A DNA stretch of 23,384 nt, taken from contig CAJUHG010000026.1 in the NCBI GenBank assembly GCA_910586005.1, forward strand, positions 9,932 to 33,315, written 5' to 3'. Below are positions 21,853-23,384 of this stretch, piece by piece (positions within the stretch are counted from its first letter, which is position 1; the number at the start of each line of letters is the position of its first letter). The position numbers and the translations under genes are program-made. This DNA comes from an uncultured Lachnospiraceae bacterium. Its GTDB lineage: Bacteria; Bacillota; Clostridia; Lachnospirales; Lachnospiraceae. The notes under the pieces are model-generated. The model ran no database searches and was not told where the DNA came from. It worked only from the letters and a program-made list of their open reading frames with translations.

Positions 21853-21862
21853 GGAACTGGCA

Positions 21863-23221
21863 GTGGTTTACCAGTATAAGAACAATGGTTATAATATTGT
21901 TTTAGATGTCAATAGTGGAGCAGTCCATGTGGTAGATAATGTTGCCTATGATGTTATTCCGCTGTTTAAGACAAATACAAAAGAAGAAATTTTATGTAAT
22001 CTAAAACAGAAATATTCAGAGCAAGAAATAGAAGAAAGTTATAAGGAAATAGAAACATTAGTACAAGAACATCAACTTTTTACTACAGATGAATATGAAA
22101 ATTATATAGAGCAGTTGAAAGAGCGGCCTACCGTAGTGAAAGCATTATGTCTACATATTGCTCACGATTGTAATCTTGCTTGTCGATATTGTTTTGCAGA
22201 AGAAGGAGAATATCATGGTAGAAAGGCAATGATGTCTTTTGAAGTTGGGAAAGCCGCATTGGATTTTTTAATTGCAGAATCTGGCAATCGTCGTAACTTG
22301 GAAGTGGATTTTTTTGGCGGTGAACCTTTAATGAATTTTGAGGTAGTAAAGAAACTAGTTGCATATGGCAGAGAGCAAGAGAAAATTCACAATAAAAATT
22401 TTCGTTTTACGCTGACTACGAATGGTGTATTATTAAATGATGATATTATGGAGTTTGCCAATCGAGAGATGGCAAATGTGGTATTAAGTATTGATGGAAG
22501 AAAAGAAGTAAATGATACGATGCGACCTTTTCGAACGGGAGCAGGCAGTTATGATTTGATTGTACCAAAATTCCAAAAATTTGCAGAAAGCAGGAAGCAA
22601 GAAAAATATTATGTGCGAGGAACTTTTACTCATAATAATCTTGATTTTTCTCAAGATGTATTGCATCTTGCAGAGTTAGGCTTTCATCAGATTTCAGTGG
22701 AACCAGTAGTAGCACAACCTACAGAAAGTTATGCGCTAACAAAGGAAGACTTGCCTAAGTTATTTGAAGAGTATGATAATCTTGCAATAGAAATGATAAA
22801 GCGGCATAGGGAAGGAAAAGATTTTAATTTCTTTCATTTCATGATAGATTTAGAGGGAGGTCCCTGTGTAGCAAAACGTTTGTCAGGTTGTGGTTCTGGA
22901 ACAGAGTATCTTGCTGTTACGCCTTGGGGTGATTTCTATCCTTGTCATCAATTTGTGGGAAATGAAGAATTTCTTATGGGAAATGTTTGGGAAGGTATTA
23001 AGAATACAAACATACAGAAAGAATTTAAACAATGTAATGTCTATGCAAAAGAAAAATGTAAGGATTGTTTTGCCAAATTTTATTGCAGTGGAGGTTGTGC
23101 TGCTAATTCTTATCATTTTCATGGAAGTATTACAGATGTGTATGATATTGGCTGTGAACTGCAGAAAAAACGGGTAGAATGTGCGATTATGATAAAAGCT
23201 GCATTAGCAGAAGAACTGTGA
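21863..23221 (+). CDS. scfB: SCIFF maturase, radical SAM/SPASM thioether synthase
   Basis: 452-residue enzyme that crosslinks Cys and Thr in the SCIFF peptide. Residues 1-85 form the peptide-binding RRE-like domain (NIVLDVNSGAVHVVD). The radical SAM cluster motif CNLACRYC has Cys at 103, 107 and 110, followed by the SAM-binding FFGGEPLMNFE. The SPASM region carries auxiliary-cluster Cys in GGPCVAKRLSGCGSG, FYPCHQF, CKDCFAKFYCSGGC and IGCELQ. The start is GTG at 21863: the frame is closed at 21818-21820 and has no other start codon; the residues after it match the usual MVxQYK beginning. The ribosome site is poor (GGA near 21853), so enzyme output should be far below that of the precursor. secD follows after 60 bp. 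Confidence 0.95.
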   Translation: MVYQYKNNGYNIVLDVNSGAVHVVDNVAYDVIPLFKTNTKEEILCNLKQKYSEQEIEESYKEIETLVQEHQLFTTDEYENYIEQLKERPTVVKALCLHIAHDCNLACRYCFAEEGEYHGRKAMMSFEVGKAALDFLIAESGNRRNLEVDFFGGEPLMNFEVVKKLVAYGREQEKIHNKNFRFTLTTNGVLLNDDIMEFANREMANVVLSIDGRKEVNDTMRPFRTGAGSYDLIVPKFQKFAESRKQEKYYVRGTFTHNNLDFSQDVLHLAELGFHQISVEPVVAQPTESYALTKEDLPKLFEEYDNLAIEMIKRHREGKDFNFFHFMIDLEGGPCVAKRLSGCGSGTEYLAVTPWGDFYPCHQFVGNEEFLMGNVWEGIKNTNIQKEFKQCNVYAKEKCKDCFAKFYCSGGCAANSYHFHGSITDVYDIGCELQKKRVECAIMIKAALAEEL

Positions 23222-23281
23222 CTATGAAAGTGTGATATGGCTAAATAGTTGCAACATAAATAGTAAAGAGAGGAAAGGAAC

Positions 23282-23384
23282 ATGAAGAAAAATAAAGCTT
23301 TGGGGATTCTGGTTCTAATTCTGGCAATTATGGCAGGTATGAGCTGGTATGCAGCAACCATTATCTCAACAGTCGGTGTAGGAG
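23282..23384 (+). CDS. secD: SecD or SecDF protein-export subunit, N-terminus (partial)
   Basis: 34 codons to the window edge. The N-terminus MKKNKALGILVLILAIMAGM is a membrane helix followed by SWYAATI, as in the first helix of clostridial SecD or fused SecDF. AGAGGAAAGGA precedes the ATG. SecDF uses the proton gradient to complete Sec export. Its place after scfB is the arrangement I recall for this block in Clostridia, which supports the call; the diagnostic first-helix-to-P1 motif (LGLDLxGG) lies outside the window. Confidence 0.7.
   Translation, partial: MKKNKALGILVLILAIMAGMSWYAATIISTVGVG

Noticed and set aside
1..23384. tRNA or rRNA genes, or phage attachment sites
   Set aside because: No TTCGANTC-type T-loop with a matching acceptor stem, no rRNA core sequence and no integrase were seen on either strand.

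Overview
The window looks like chromosomal DNA of an AT-rich Gram-positive anaerobe of the Clostridia, most likely a Lachnospiraceae-type gut bacterium. The evidence is strong AGGAGG ribosome sites, a SCIFF peptide with its radical SAM maturase next to secD, a clostridial crotonase, a two-gene ThrE-type exporter and an ECF sigma factor with an RsgI-like anti-sigma factor. These assignments come from motif recognition and memory of the families; no search was run.

Layout. 1-2507: the tail of an unknown gene, an MBL-fold hydrolase, and a split threonine/serine exporter whose halves overlap by ATGA. 2519-3749 (minus): ECF sigma factor and anti-sigma factor with a His-rich tail. 3759-5125: a decayed island holding a 49-nt element next to the sigma gene, three 48-bp tandem repeats, a tnpB fragment and an unrecognised broken reading frame. 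5126-6166 (minus): an exported Asn/Asp-rich protein with six Cys-rich, calcium-loop-like 22-residue repeats. 6479-14792: GH13 amylase, a hypothetical protein, proC, crotonase, an AraC regulator and a divergent glycogen phosphorylase. 14975-17232 (minus): a CNNM/CorC-type membrane protein, with a broken IS200/IS605-type tnpB inserted just upstream. 17466-20505: a TIGR04086-like membrane protein, a small acidic protein and a VanRS-like two-component system. 20628-23384: scfA, scfB and the start of secD.

The SCIFF locus is the most interesting part. scfA (46 codons, six Cys) has a perfect 11-bp inverted repeat over its -10 box. It is separated from scfB by about 715 bp containing a long inverted repeat, two repeat units, a strongly structured GC-richer segment, a tnpB fragment and a 48-nt element. 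That element is nearly identical (43 of 49 columns) to one directly upstream of the ECF sigma gene. In both places it ends 9-10 nt before the start codon, and neither gene has a clear Shine-Dalgarno. Both loci also carry the same tnpB fragment (41/42 nt identical over one stretch) and the same tandem repeat family. Either the sigma factor and scfB share a promoter-like element, or both sites carry the end of the same dead mobile element.

The amylase, AraC regulator and phosphorylase suggest intracellular alpha-glucan use. The crotonase suggests butyryl-CoA formation or a related pathway.
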